Source: Chloroflexota bacterium
Lineage (GTDB): Bacteria; Chloroflexota; Anaerolineae; UBA2200
Direction of reading: 5' to 3'
Assembly (NCBI GenBank): GCA_014360755.1
Contig: JACIWX010000001.1
Span: 372,001 to 436,000 of the forward strand
DNA length: 64,000 bases
The notes below the pieces were generated by a model. The model saw nothing but the letters and a program-made list of their open reading frames with translations, searched no databases and had not been told where the DNA came from. A program made the translations under genes and the position numbers. This document shows, one piece after another, positions 25,141 through 32,961 of the stretch. Each line of letters opens with the position of its first letter. Position 1 is the stretch's first letter.

Positions 25141-25181
25141 TTGCAAGTCCCGATAATACTTGCAACCCGAAAATCTGTCAA
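25141..25181 (-). promoter_or_regulatory. liv-operon promoter with overlapping palindromic operator
   Basis: On the minus strand: TTGACA (25181-25176), 17-bp spacer, TATTAT (25158-25153). TTGCAAGT (25141-25148) and ACTTGCAA (25158-25165) form a perfect 8-bp inverted repeat that overlaps the -10 box, a likely repressor site. A further GGGACTT/AAGTCCC repeat (25114-25151) covers the start of the transcript. The palindrome differs from the LacI-gene operator at 26530. Confidence 0.7.
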
Positions 25182-25241
25182 ATTATCCGCGTTCATCGCC
25201 ATTCGACTCTATCCCATCACCTCCTTGTCCTATTGGTTTCT

Positions 25242-25442
25242 CTACGGCAGCGTCTCGGTTTTATCCTCCCCATTCTCAGCGACCCGGCTGCGGCTTGGCA
25301 GCAGAGGCTGCTTGATGGGCTTCCTTTGGCACCTGTAGCCAGTAAGAAGCCATAGTCCATAAGCCATCTCTTCAGCCTGGGGCACATGGGGGGTGACTGT
25401 CAAATCCATGGTCATGTTGCCATGGACAGCAAAATCAGTCAT
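25242..25442 (-). pseudogene. Possible remnant of a PfkB-family kinase N-terminus
   Basis: ATG 25442 has GGAGG close upstream and overlaps the LacI stop by 8 nt. The first ~18 residues (MTDFAVHGNMTMDLTV) resemble the HGN-x-x-x-D opening of ribokinase/PfkB sugar kinases. After about 30 residues the similarity breaks off and the frame runs on for another 36 codons of non-family sequence. This looks like a kinase gene once co-transcribed with the repressor and later deleted, but the evidence is short and indirect. Confidence 0.35.
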
Positions 25443-26451
25443 CACCAGTCCTCCTCGGTGCGCATGAGCCTCGAATGACCAACTTTACATCAAGGATAAT
25501 CCTTTGATAGGGGCGAGAGGTTGATCCAGACATGCGTTCGATGAGCAGATCGGTGGCAATTCTACCGATGTCCTGGATAGGCTGGGCAACAGTAGTGAGC
25601 GGCGGAGAGGTAAACGACGCCTGGGGGATGTCATCGAAGCCGACGATGGAGATGTCATCTGGTATGGCAAGTCCCCTCTCACGGATAACGGCCATGGCTG
25701 CCATAGCCATAGCATCATTGCAGGCGAAGATAGCGGTAGGGGGTTCCTTGAGATCCAGAAGCTTTTGAGCCCCACTGGCGCCGCCGGCATAGCGAAAATC
25801 GCCCCTTACAATCAGGTTTTTATCAATAGGCAAACCTGCGAAGGTGAGTGCATCCTTGTAGCCGCGCACGCGATCAGCGCCGGGTGTGGTATCTGAGGGT
25901 CCAGTAATGCATCCGATGCGGTGATGGCCCAATGAGATCAGATATTCTGTCGCTAGGTATCCTCCACGGTAGTTGTCTACCAGGACCACGTCCACCTCTA
26001 CGTCCGGCATATGCCGGTCTGCAATCACGACAGGGATTTTTTGTTCTGTGAGCAACGCGATGTGCTCGCTCTGGCTGTTGGCCGCAATGAAGATAACGCC
26101 ATCCACTTTTTTGGCTAGGAGCACGTTGACGTAAGTCAGCTCCTTCTCCAACTGGCCATCGGAATTGCAGAGGATAGTGCTGTAACCAGCCTTAAAGCCG
26201 TGGGTTTCTACCACCCTGGCTACATCGGCGAAGAAGGGGTTGGCATTATCGGGAACAATCAGGCCAATTGTATGGCTTATCCCCTGCCTGAGGCTGCGGG
26301 CTAAGGTGTTGGGATGGTAATGCAGATCCTCCATCGCTTTCAACACCCTTTCACGGAGCTCTTCGCTGACGTAACGCGTCTCATTGATCACGTGTGATAC
26401 GGTCGTCACAGACACCCCGGCAGCCTGAGCCACATCTTTCATCGTTGCCAT
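25435..26451 (-). CDS. LacI-family transcriptional regulator
   Basis: 338 aa. The N-terminal HTH is ATMKDVAQAAGVSVTTVSHV, followed by the hinge helix NTLARSLRQG and a periplasmic-binding-like effector domain (HTIGLIVPDNANPFFA; VGFDDIPQASFTSPPLTTV). Start ATG 26451. It sits upstream of the liv/PTS/dehydrogenase genes on the same strand. Its own promoter carries a large palindrome, so autorepression is expected; the effector is probably a sugar or sugar acid from the pathway. Confidence 0.95.
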   Translation of the reverse strand: MATMKDVAQAAGVSVTTVSHVINETRYVSEELRERVLKAMEDLHYHPNTLARSLRQGISHTIGLIVPDNANPFFADVARVVETHGFKAGYSTILCNSDGQLEKELTYVNVLLAKKVDGVIFIAANSQSEHIALLTEQKIPVVIADRHMPDVEVDVVLVDNYRGGYLATEYLISLGHHRIGCITGPSDTTPGADRVRGYKDALTFAGLPIDKNLIVRGDFRYAGGASGAQKLLDLKEPPTAIFACNDAMAMAAMAVIRERGLAIPDDISIVGFDDIPQASFTSPPLTTVAQPIQDIGRIATDLLIERMSGSTSRPYQRIILDVKLVIRGSCAPRRTGDD

Positions 26452-26529
26452 CGTCTCATCCTTTGACTAGAATCTAGTACGGTGAAGTACGAGCCCTCTT
26501 TGGTTTTTGGTACTCCTGCGTTAGCGGGA

Positions 26530-26561
26530 AATCGTTTGCGCAACCGTTTGCGCAAACGATT
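26530..26561 (-). promoter_or_regulatory. Double LacI-type operator
   Basis: Contains the perfect 14-bp palindrome CGTTTGCGCAAACG (26545-26558) preceded by a second ATCGTTTGCGCAA half, making an almost perfect 32-bp inverted repeat. It starts right after the -10 box of the regulator's promoter. The central CG and half-site spacing fit LacI/PurR-family operators. Confidence 0.8.
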
Positions 26562-26567
26562 GCTGAC

Positions 26568-26596
26568 AATATAGCATAAAGATGCCCATTTGTCAA
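26568..26596 (-). promoter_or_regulatory. Promoter of the LacI-family gene
   Basis: On the minus strand: TTGACA (26596-26591), 17-bp spacer, TATATT (26573-26568). The operator begins within the expected start-site region, ideal for repression. Confidence 0.85.
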
Positions 26597-26861
26597 GCGC
26601 AGCATGCGCTTGGGGTGCAGTTCAACTTCGGGACAAGAAATGCCTTGCATGGCCTCAGGCGGGTGGAAAGCAGCCAAGTCTGGACAAGAACAATCACTGT
26701 TAGCAGATTGGGGGAACGGATTGAACGGATTCGCTCCCCAAGTAGACGGGGCTATCTCATACCCGGCGTGGACTGTGGTCCACGTCGAGCACAAGTCCGC
26801 TCCAGGCGGACCACAGTCCGCCGTCCACGCCAAACGTGAGAGCACCTGCTCTCCCATTGTC

Positions 26862-26960
26862 ATTCTGAGCCGCGTAGCAGTGAAGAATCTCCCTCAGTTC
26901 CATAAGACCCCTTCGTTGTACTCAGGGCAGGCTCTTCGGCTTCGCCTCAGGGTGACACAG
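26862..26960. repeat. Diverged repeat related to the MITE interior
   Basis: Contains CATTCTGAGCCGCGTAGCAG, GTGAAGAATCT, AGACCCCTTCGTTGTACTCA and CAGGGTGACA blocks in the same order as the MITE interior but without the terminal GAGAGTGTTG repeats. Non-coding. Confidence 0.55.
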
Positions 26961-26974
26961 GAGACCACCTCGCC

Positions 26975-27120
26975 TGGGCATGGGAGCCCAGGCACAGATG
27001 CCGCCAGGGAATCAATTCCCTGGCTGAAACGTGCCAGTCGGCTAAAGCCGACTGGTGATTGGCAGCAGCCCCCTTCAGGGGGCTTACTGTTTCAGCCAGG
27101 GATTGAAATCCCTGGCAGGC
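26975..27120. repeat. Cluster of palindromic hairpin units
   Basis: Consecutive inverted repeats: GCCTGGGC/GCCCAGGC, GCCAGGGAAT/ATTCCCTGGC, CCAGTCGGCT/AGCCGACTGG, AGCCCCCT/AGGGGGCT and CCAGGGATT/AATCCCTGG. Each has a short loop. This is a mosaic of extragenic palindromes, not a CRISPR array, because units differ and no spacers exist. The cluster continues directly into MITE copy 3. Confidence 0.65.
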
Positions 27121-27150
27121 TCAAGGGCAAGCGCCGCCGTCCACGCTCCA

Positions 27151-27341
27151 GGGAGTGTTGAAAAAGCCCTTCCAATGTCATGCTGAACCTTCGCCCTGAG
27201 CCTTGCCCTGAGCGGAGCGAAGGGGAAGTGAAGCATCTCGCAGTACTTGGGAGAATACGGCTAAAGTTACGCGAGACCCCTTCGTTGCACTCAGGGCAGG
27301 CTCTTCACTTTACTCAGGGTGACGAGATTTTCAACACTCTC
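27151..27341 (+). mobile_element. MITE-like element, copy 3 (191 bp)
   Basis: Starts GGGAGTGTTGAAAAA (one change from the consensus end) and ends TTTTCAACACTCTC. The interior matches the other copies, in the long form. No target duplication can be recognised. From here to the isomerase stop at 27464 nothing coding was seen. Confidence 0.75.
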
Positions 27342-27463
27342 GCATGGGCTTGGGGTGCAGTGCCTGGGGTTTTTTGAGCAACTTGCCCCCTTCCTTTCAG
27401 TAGGGCATTAGTGCCCGCTGGTGCCTGAACCCACGATCTTGCAGGTTATCGCTGGAAGTTGCT

Positions 27464-28246
27464 CTATCGAGCGCCGAGAGCCACCAGGAGTTCAACGCAA
27501 GACATCGCATCCTGCAAAAAGTCGCCATATGTCGTTGCCTCAACGTTCAACAATCCTTGGTAGCCCGAAGCCTTGAGCGCTTCGATATAGGGCGAGTAAT
27601 CGTAGCCGTCATTTCTTTTGGGGAAAAGGCGCTCGGTGCCCAGCGGATAATCAATATGCGCGTGGATGATCCACTCTTTGTAGATCAGGATGTCCTCAAA
27701 GCTCTCGCCCATTGCCTGCATGTGGCGCAGATCACACATAACCTTGCAGTTTGGCTTCTGAAGGCTCTGGGCAAATTCAACGGCTTCGCCTATGGTCTGG
27801 ATATAGTTTGAGTTGGCTGGCCCAAGCGGTTCCATGGCGATAGTGATCCCATAGGGCGCTATCCTGTCGCAGATACCGGCGACAAATGTCGCGATTTTGG
27901 CTTTCACGCTTTTAATGTCGGTGCAATTTTCGGGGATGCTGCGACATTTGCCTGCTCCGAAAGGCCAAAGGCGGGCGCCTAGCTGTGCGGTCCTGTCGGC
28001 AGCAGCCTCAGCGTGGTCCCACCACCTATGCATATCGAAATCTTCACGGTAGATTCGTTCTGTAAGTGGCATAAATCCCGAGAATGCCTCAAAACCGAGG
28101 CCGGAATCTGCCGCGATTTTCTTCAGTTCAGTAAATTGGCGCCGTGTCATGCCCACTATTTCCATAATGTCAAGTTCGGCGCTGTCAAATCCTGCTTCTT
28201 TAATCAAGGGAATGTGCCGCGCAAAGCCAAAACAACCTAGTCTCAT
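27464..28246 (-). CDS. Sugar phosphate isomerase/epimerase (TIM barrel)
   Basis: 260-aa xylose-isomerase-like barrel, somewhat short for the family. It opens MRLGCFGFARHIPLIKEAGF; metal-site strands include ITIAMEPLG, KVMCDLRHMQ, IIHAHIDYP and GLLNVEATTYG. It is divergent from the DHDPS-family gene across about 60 bp, so both probably respond to the same signal. Third isomerase of this superfamily in the island. Confidence 0.87.
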   Translation of the reverse strand: MRLGCFGFARHIPLIKEAGFDSAELDIMEIVGMTRRQFTELKKIAADSGLGFEAFSGFMPLTERIYREDFDMHRWWDHAEAAADRTAQLGARLWPFGAGKCRSIPENCTDIKSVKAKIATFVAGICDRIAPYGITIAMEPLGPANSNYIQTIGEAVEFAQSLQKPNCKVMCDLRHMQAMGESFEDILIYKEWIIHAHIDYPLGTERLFPKRNDGYDYSPYIEALKASGYQGLLNVEATTYGDFLQDAMSCVELLVALGAR

Positions 28247-28249
28247 CTC

Positions 28250-28279
28250 TTGTGTTCCTTTCGCTTTTTAGCGTATAAT
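28250..28279 (+). promoter_or_regulatory. Promoter of the two aldolase genes
   Basis: TATAAT at 28274-28279 with a weak TTGTGT-like -35 at 28250-28255. The transcript would start about 20 bp before the GAGGAGG ribosome site of the DHDPS-family gene. Confidence 0.45.
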
Positions 28280-28308
28280 GATACTACATATCCTCGAGGA
28301 GGCCAACT

Positions 28309-29199
28309 ATGAAGAAGATGCGTGGAGTAGTCGTCGCCATGACGACGCCCTTCACCGCCGATGGAGAGGTGGATTTTGAAGCACTGGACAGTGAAACAGA
28401 GTTCCTAATCAATGCCAGGGTACATGCTCTGTATCCTTGTGGTACTACTGGCGAGATGCTCTTCATGACCAATGAGCAGCGTGAGGCAGTAGCCAAGGCC
28501 GTGGTGGACAAAGCAGCAGGACGAGTGCTGGTCTACATCCATGTCGGAGCTGCAAGGATCGAAGATACTATCAGACTCGCGCAACATGCCTGTAGCATTG
28601 GTGCCGACGGCGTGGGAGTTGTAACGCCCCTGTTTTTCCCACTAACTGACCGCGAGCTGGAAAACTTTTACATCACCGTATCACGCAGTCTGCCGCAGGA
28701 TTTCCCAATTTACATGTACAATATTCCGCAGTGTTCAGCCAACGACCTTAAGCCCGAGGTTTGTGCACGTATCGTGGCGAGATGCAAGAACGTTATAGGC
28801 ATAAAGTACAGCTACTGCGACATGCACCGCACCCTTGATTACCTTCAGGTGCGTGAGGTGCGCGAAGATTTCTCTGTGCTAGTTGGGTTTGACAGGCTGC
28901 TGCTGCCTGCTTTGAGAATCGGGTGTGACGGCACTGTTTCTGGGGCAGCGAGCGTATTCCCCGAGCCTTTCGTTGAAGTCTATGAGAAGTACATGGCAGG
29001 CGACATGGCTGGTGCTGAAGCTGCCATGTGGCGCGCGAACGATATCGTGAAGAAACTAAAGGCTGGTACCAGTATCGGGACCTTTAAGGAAGCGCAACGC
29101 CTACGCGGTTTTGGGGGTGGATATGTGCATGCTCCGCTCATGGAGATAACTGAGCAGGAGAAAGAATTGTTAAGAAAAGAATTGGCAATGTATTTATAA
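28309..29199 (+). CDS. Dihydrodipicolinate synthase/N-acetylneuraminate lyase-family aldolase
   Basis: 296-aa class I aldolase of the DapA/NanA/KDG-aldolase superfamily. GTTGE (45-49) binds the carboxylate of the pyruvoyl group, Tyr 137 (MYNIP) is the general acid/base, and Lys 166 (IGIKYS) forms the Schiff base. True DapA is unlikely in this context; a 2-keto-3-deoxy-sugar-acid aldolase fits better with the KDPG-type aldolase 30 nt downstream. The start ATG 28309 follows GAGGAGG. Confidence 0.92.
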   Translation: MKKMRGVVVAMTTPFTADGEVDFEALDSETEFLINARVHALYPCGTTGEMLFMTNEQREAVAKAVVDKAAGRVLVYIHVGAARIEDTIRLAQHACSIGADGVGVVTPLFFPLTDRELENFYITVSRSLPQDFPIYMYNIPQCSANDLKPEVCARIVARCKNVIGIKYSYCDMHRTLDYLQVREVREDFSVLVGFDRLLLPALRIGCDGTVSGAASVFPEPFVEVYEKYMAGDMAGAEAAMWRANDIVKKLKAGTSIGTFKEAQRLRGFGGGYVHAPLMEITEQEKELLRKELAMYL

Positions 29200-29229
29200 C
29201 GTGGAAAAATCTGACTTTGAGGAGATTGT

Positions 29230-29877
29230 ATGGATACCCGTGATTTCATTGAGAAGCACAAGTTGATTGTTGTCTGCAGAAAAATCTATGATGACGAGCT
29301 CAAGAGGCTTGCTGCCGCATTGTTCAAAGGTGGGGTTAGGCTGATGGAGGTTACCCTCGATCAGCGGGACCCCGATTGCATTTCCAAGACATCCAGGGCA
29401 ATTCGCATGTTGAACGAACTGTATGGTGATGCATTGCTCGTGGGTGCAGGCACGGTGCTGAATGAAGGACAAGTGGATGTTGCTTTCCAGGCTGGCGCCA
29501 AATACATTGTTTCGCCCAATTACCATCCCGGGGTAATCAAGCGTACAAAGGAGTTAGGCCTTGTATCCATACCAGGAGGCATGACCCCCACCGAGATTCT
29601 TGCGGCGCATGATTGTGGCGCCGACTTTGTCAAGCTCTTTCCTGCGACAACGCTGGGGTTCAAGTACATTCAGGATATCCTGGCGCCGATAAGCCATGTC
29701 AAACTGATTGCCACGGCGGGCGTAAACGAGGAGAACTTTCGCCAATACCTTGATTTGGGATTTGTCGGTGCTGGGGTCAGCGGCCGGCTTACCGATAGGA
29801 AGTTGATTGCAATTGGCGATTTTGAGGAATTGACACGTCGTGCTGAGGTCTTTTGCAGCATTGCCCGGGGAGAATGA
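29230..29877 (+). CDS. eda: KDPG/KHG aldolase family protein
   Basis: 215-aa class I aldolase that cleaves 2-keto-3-deoxy-6-phosphogluconate-like substrates to pyruvate and an aldehyde. Glu 40 (LMEVTL), the VGAGTV loop (71-76) and the Schiff-base Lys 135 (FVKLFPA) are in place. Length is normal. Co-transcribed with the DHDPS-family gene. Together they indicate that the island ends in pyruvate-forming retro-aldol cleavage of a sugar acid. Confidence 0.93.
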   Translation: MDTRDFIEKHKLIVVCRKIYDDELKRLAAALFKGGVRLMEVTLDQRDPDCISKTSRAIRMLNELYGDALLVGAGTVLNEGQVDVAFQAGAKYIVSPNYHPGVIKRTKELGLVSIPGGMTPTEILAAHDCGADFVKLFPATTLGFKYIQDILAPISHVKLIATAGVNEENFRQYLDLGFVGAGVSGRLTDRKLIAIGDFEELTRRAEVFCSIARGE

Positions 29878-29925
29878 CGCTGAGCACACCGTGCTTGATG
29901 CTCTGCAATAAAGGCTGTGTGTAAC

Positions 29926-29953
29926 TTGCCCTTTATGAAAATTGCAGTACAAT
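29926..29953 (+). promoter_or_regulatory. Promoter of the foldase lipoprotein gene
   Basis: TTGCCC (29926-29931), 16-bp spacer, TACAAT (29948-29953). It precedes the hairpin at 29985, which would then lie in the 5' leader. Confidence 0.5.
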
Positions 29954-29984
29954 GTATCTGCTCTCAATCGCTTGAGCACGGATT

Positions 29985-30035
29985 GCAATCGCCCAGTGCT
30001 CACTACGCAACCATGAGCACTGGGCGATTGCTTTT
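29985..30035 (+). terminator. Perfect 18-bp hairpin before the foldase gene
   Basis: GCAATCGCCCAGTGCTCA (29985-30002) pairs perfectly with its reverse complement at 30014-30031 and is followed by TTTTC. It ends 25 nt before the GTG start. It could terminate the aldolase transcript, or attenuate foldase transcription starting at the promoter just upstream. Confidence 0.7.
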
Positions 30036-30056
30036 CAGAATAGATGGAGGTGAATT

Positions 30057-31049
30057 GTGAAAAACATACGATGGATGGCCACCGTAACCTTGCTTGTGGC
30101 AGCCCTGTTCGTGACCGCCTGTGGCAAGCAGGCTACACCCACTCCCACCCCAGAACCAACGGCTACGCCCACTGAGGCAATGCCAACAGCCCAGCCGATC
30201 GGAGGCGTGGATGTGGCTTGGGAACACGTCATCAAGCCGGAAGTACCGGTGGTGGCGCGCGTCAATGGGGTAGACATCACCACAGAAGCATTCCTGGCAG
30301 AAATGCGACAACAATTGCACATGGTCACCGTGCAGTATAGCATAGACTGGTACGATGAGCGAATGGTGGCCTTCATCCCTACTTTTCAAGACCAGGTGCT
30401 GCAGGAGATGATCCAGGAACAACTAGGGCGGCAACTGGCTGCTGCCGAGGGCTTGGTCGTGGATGAGGCACAGCGCGCGGCTGAACTGACCAGCCTCCAG
30501 AACGACGTGATGCAGAGCGGGCAATACGATACGTGGGAGGATTTTCTGGCAGAGATGGGATGGACTCCGGAAACACTGGACAGAAAGATTACGACCTACT
30601 TGCTCTTTCAGATGCTCCTGAAGGCGCACGGGGGTCCTGCGGAAGCTGAACAAGTGCATGCTGCGCACATCCTGGTAGAGACCGAGGAAAAGGGCGAGGA
30701 GGTTCTAGAGAAGCTGCAGGCAGGTGCGGACTTTGCAGCACTAGCGGCGGAGTACTCCATTGACACTGGCAGCAAAGACCAAGGCGGCGACCTAGGCTGG
30801 TTTCCACGTGGCGTCATGGTTTCCGAGTTCGAAGATGCCGCCTTTGCCCTGGATGTAGGGGAGACCAGCGAGTTGGTATTGAGCGACTATGGTTACCATA
30901 TCATCCGCGTCCTGGGCAAAGAGGTACGTCCGATAGACGCAGAGCTCTTGCCGCAAGTGCAACAATACAACTTCCAGAAGTGGTTTGATGCTGCCTTGAA
31001 AGAGGCGAATGTGGAGACACTGGTGCAGTTTGCCCAGTCCGAACCATAG
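30057..31049 (+). CDS. PpiC/SurA-type peptidylprolyl isomerase lipoprotein
   Basis: 330 aa. Lipobox VTAC (Cys 21), Pro/Thr linker, a SurA-N-like helical chaperone part (about 60-190), and a parvulin domain at about 195-295 (HAAHILVETEEKGEEV...GADFAALAAEYSID...GGDLGWFPRG). The extracytoplasmic foldase assists folding of exported proteins, like PrsA. Start GTG 30057 behind GGAGGTGAATT. The gene is followed in the same frame, after its TAG, by a remnant of a surface protein. Confidence 0.93.
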   Translation: MKNIRWMATVTLLVAALFVTACGKQATPTPTPEPTATPTEAMPTAQPIGGVDVAWEHVIKPEVPVVARVNGVDITTEAFLAEMRQQLHMVTVQYSIDWYDERMVAFIPTFQDQVLQEMIQEQLGRQLAAAEGLVVDEAQRAAELTSLQNDVMQSGQYDTWEDFLAEMGWTPETLDRKITTYLLFQMLLKAHGGPAEAEQVHAAHILVETEEKGEEVLEKLQAGADFAALAAEYSIDTGSKDQGGDLGWFPRGVMVSEFEDAAFALDVGETSELVLSDYGYHIIRVLGKEVRPIDAELLPQVQQYNFQKWFDAALKEANVETLVQFAQSEP

Positions 31050-31385
31050 CCACTAGCCAGCTCTCAGAGGTATGGTTTTGGCAACGCCGACAACCGCGGG
31101 ATTAGTGCCCTGGAGGTCTTTGATGGGCAGCTCCACTTCTTCGTTGGGAATTCCGCGACTGGCATGGAAGTCTGGCGCATGAGCAACGGGACGCAGTGGG
31201 AGCAAGTTGGTTTCGCCGGTTTCGGAAATGCGCAAAACCGCTCAACTTACTATGACAATTCCGTGGCCATCTACAACAGCAAGTTGTATGCAGGGGTAGT
31301 CAATTTTGCCGGCGGCGCCGATGTCTGGGTTTACCCCGTCTTTCTGCCTTGGCAGTTACACCTGCCTCTGCTCCAGCGGAATTAG
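31050..31385 (+). pseudogene. C-terminal fragment of a propeller-like surface protein
   Basis: Directly after the foldase TAG, the same frame stays open for 111 codons. It contains YGFGNADN, WRMSNGTQWEQVGFAGFG and LYAGVVNFAGGADVWVY. These are the repeating units of secreted beta-propeller-like proteins, and the end VFLPWQLHLPLLQRN resembles C-termini of Chloroflexota surface proteins. No ribosome site or plausible start covers the first part, so it is a truncated remnant. Stop TAG at 31383. Confidence 0.65.
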
Positions 31386-31389
31386 TGAT

Positions 31390-31425
31390 CAGTCCTCTGA
31401 GGTTCGGGGAAACCTCAGAGGACTG
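31390..31425. terminator. Perfect 15-bp palindrome between convergent genes
   Basis: CAGTCCTCTGAGGTT (31390-31404) and AACCTCAGAGGACTG (31411-31425) with a 6-nt loop, two bases before the M20 stop. It probably ends transcription from both sides, although U-runs are short. Its core resembles the palindromes at 34162 and 35977. Confidence 0.6.
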
Positions 31426-31427
31426 TA

Positions 31428-32828
31428 CTAATGTGGGACAGCTCCCTCAGGCAGCGGCGAAACGTATTTCTTGCCTGCCCGCTTTTTCTCAAACTCCTCA
31501 CGAATCGCTTTGACAAGGTCCGGCTTGGTCAGCAAATCGAGGGTTGCCAGCGCCAACGTCCTAGCTGCAACCATCATGCCCTTGAAGCCAATGCTCGAGC
31601 CGGCAAAAGCGGTGTTCTGCCAGCTATGCAGAGGCGTGCCCAGGGCGTGACAACAGGTGGTGATTTGCGCCGTCGGTGTGATATGGCTGACATCGCCCAC
31701 ATCCGTGGATGCAGGTAGTACTCTGCCCTTGTCATATGGCTCCACGATGACCTCGCACAGCGGGTCACCGACCTGCTCTCTGCTCAAGCCGTAGGAGCGC
31801 AAGGCATCCTCGATCGCGTTGGGTGGCAAGGTGGCTTGCAATTGCCGCGCAAACTCCTTCTCTTCCGGGGTAAATTGGGGCGGGCCAGCTTCCTTCAGTT
31901 TCTCCAGCAGCAGCTCGCAAAGCGTGTCGTTGGGCAGCATATCGTAACCGCCGGTCAGAAAATCTACGTCATAGGTGGTGCCGGTCATCAGCGCGGCGCC
32001 CTTGGCGATGTCCAACATGCGCGCATAGATCTCTTCCACTTGCTCGCGCATGGGTGCGCGCACGTAATACCACACCTGGGCATAGGCGGGGACGACATTG
32101 GGCGCCTGGCCGCCTTTGGTGATAACGCAATGGATGCGTGCTTTTTCCGGCATGTGCTCGCGCATAAAGTTCACACCAATATCCATGAGCAGCACCGCAT
32201 CCAGTGCACTGCGCCCTTCGTGCGGTGCCGCCGCGGCGTGGGCAGCCACGCCATGGAAGTTCACCTTGAAAGAGTTCATCGCCAAGAATGAACTCCACCA
32301 TACACTATTGACATAAAACGGATGCCAGGTGATCGCCGCATCCAGGTCATCGAAAACCCCCGCCCTAGCCATGAAGGGCTTGCCGACCATGGTCTCCTCC
32401 GCCGGACAGCCATAGTAGCGTACGGTGCCCTTAATCCCCGCTTTTTCCATAGACTCTTTCACTGCTAGCGCGGCAGCCAAGCAGCCGACGCCAAAGAGGT
32501 TGTGGCCACAGCCGTGTCCCGGAGCTCCCTCTTCTACTGGTTCCCTGACCGCTGAGACTTTTTGCGAGAGCCCTGGCAGGGCGTCATATTCCCCCAGGAT
32601 GCCGATGATGGGTTTCCCATCTCCCCACGAGGCGACAAAGGCGGTGGGCAGTTGATCAACGCCGCGCTGGACGGAAAAGCCTGCCCGTTCCAATTCGTCA
32701 GCCAGCAATTTTGAAGAGCGAGTTTCTTGCAAGCCAAGTTCTGGGTGTTCCCAGAGGTCCTTGGCTAACTCAATCCATTTGGTATAGTGTGCTTCCAGGA
32801 ATTGCAGAGCATCATCTTTGGCACTCAT
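31428..32828 (-). CDS. M20-family amidohydrolase, AbgB-like
   Basis: 466 aa. Zinc-peptidase fold of the aminobenzoyl-glutamate hydrolase (AbgB)/aminoacylase type. Metal-site segments are GILGEYDALPG, APGHGCGHNLFG, CPAEETMVGKP and TSTDVGDVSHITPT-like ASTDVGDVSH. The dimerisation domain spans about 190-310. Members split acyl- or glutamyl-amides such as p-aminobenzoyl-glutamate; the substrate here is not fixed. It lies downstream of a second M20 gene and two transporter-like genes on the same strand, which suggests import plus hydrolysis of an amide or dipeptide. Confidence 0.9.
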   Translation of the reverse strand: MSAKDDALQFLEAHYTKWIELAKDLWEHPELGLQETRSSKLLADELERAGFSVQRGVDQLPTAFVASWGDGKPIIGILGEYDALPGLSQKVSAVREPVEEGAPGHGCGHNLFGVGCLAAALAVKESMEKAGIKGTVRYYGCPAEETMVGKPFMARAGVFDDLDAAITWHPFYVNSVWWSSFLAMNSFKVNFHGVAAHAAAAPHEGRSALDAVLLMDIGVNFMREHMPEKARIHCVITKGGQAPNVVPAYAQVWYYVRAPMREQVEEIYARMLDIAKGAALMTGTTYDVDFLTGGYDMLPNDTLCELLLEKLKEAGPPQFTPEEKEFARQLQATLPPNAIEDALRSYGLSREQVGDPLCEVIVEPYDKGRVLPASTDVGDVSHITPTAQITTCCHALGTPLHSWQNTAFAGSSIGFKGMMVAARTLALATLDLLTKPDLVKAIREEFEKKRAGKKYVSPLPEGAVPH

Positions 32829-32889
32829 TATTATCCCTCTTGGAAAAAATCTCTTTCACAAGGGCTCACGGCCCCCCTTTAGTACACAC

Positions 32890-32935
32890 AGATAGGCGGG
32901 ACTACCGCACTCTGCAGAGAAGCCCCGCCTATCTC
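32890..32935 (-). terminator. Hairpin between the two M20 genes
   Basis: GATAGGCGGG (32891-32900) pairs with CCCGCCTATC (32924-32933) across a 23-nt loop. U-run weak; may be an attenuator or mRNA end-protecting stem. Confidence 0.5.
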
Positions 32936-32961
32936 TACAGTCTGCTGTATCTAGTCCACGG

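Noticed and set aside
26975-27120. CRISPR-like repeated hairpins
   Set aside because: Units differ from each other, there are no constant repeats with unique spacers, and no cas genes are nearby.
28309-29199. Lysine-pathway DapA
   Set aside because: Catalytic residues fit the superfamily, but the pairing with a KDPG-type aldolase in a sugar island favours a keto-deoxy-sugar-acid aldolase.
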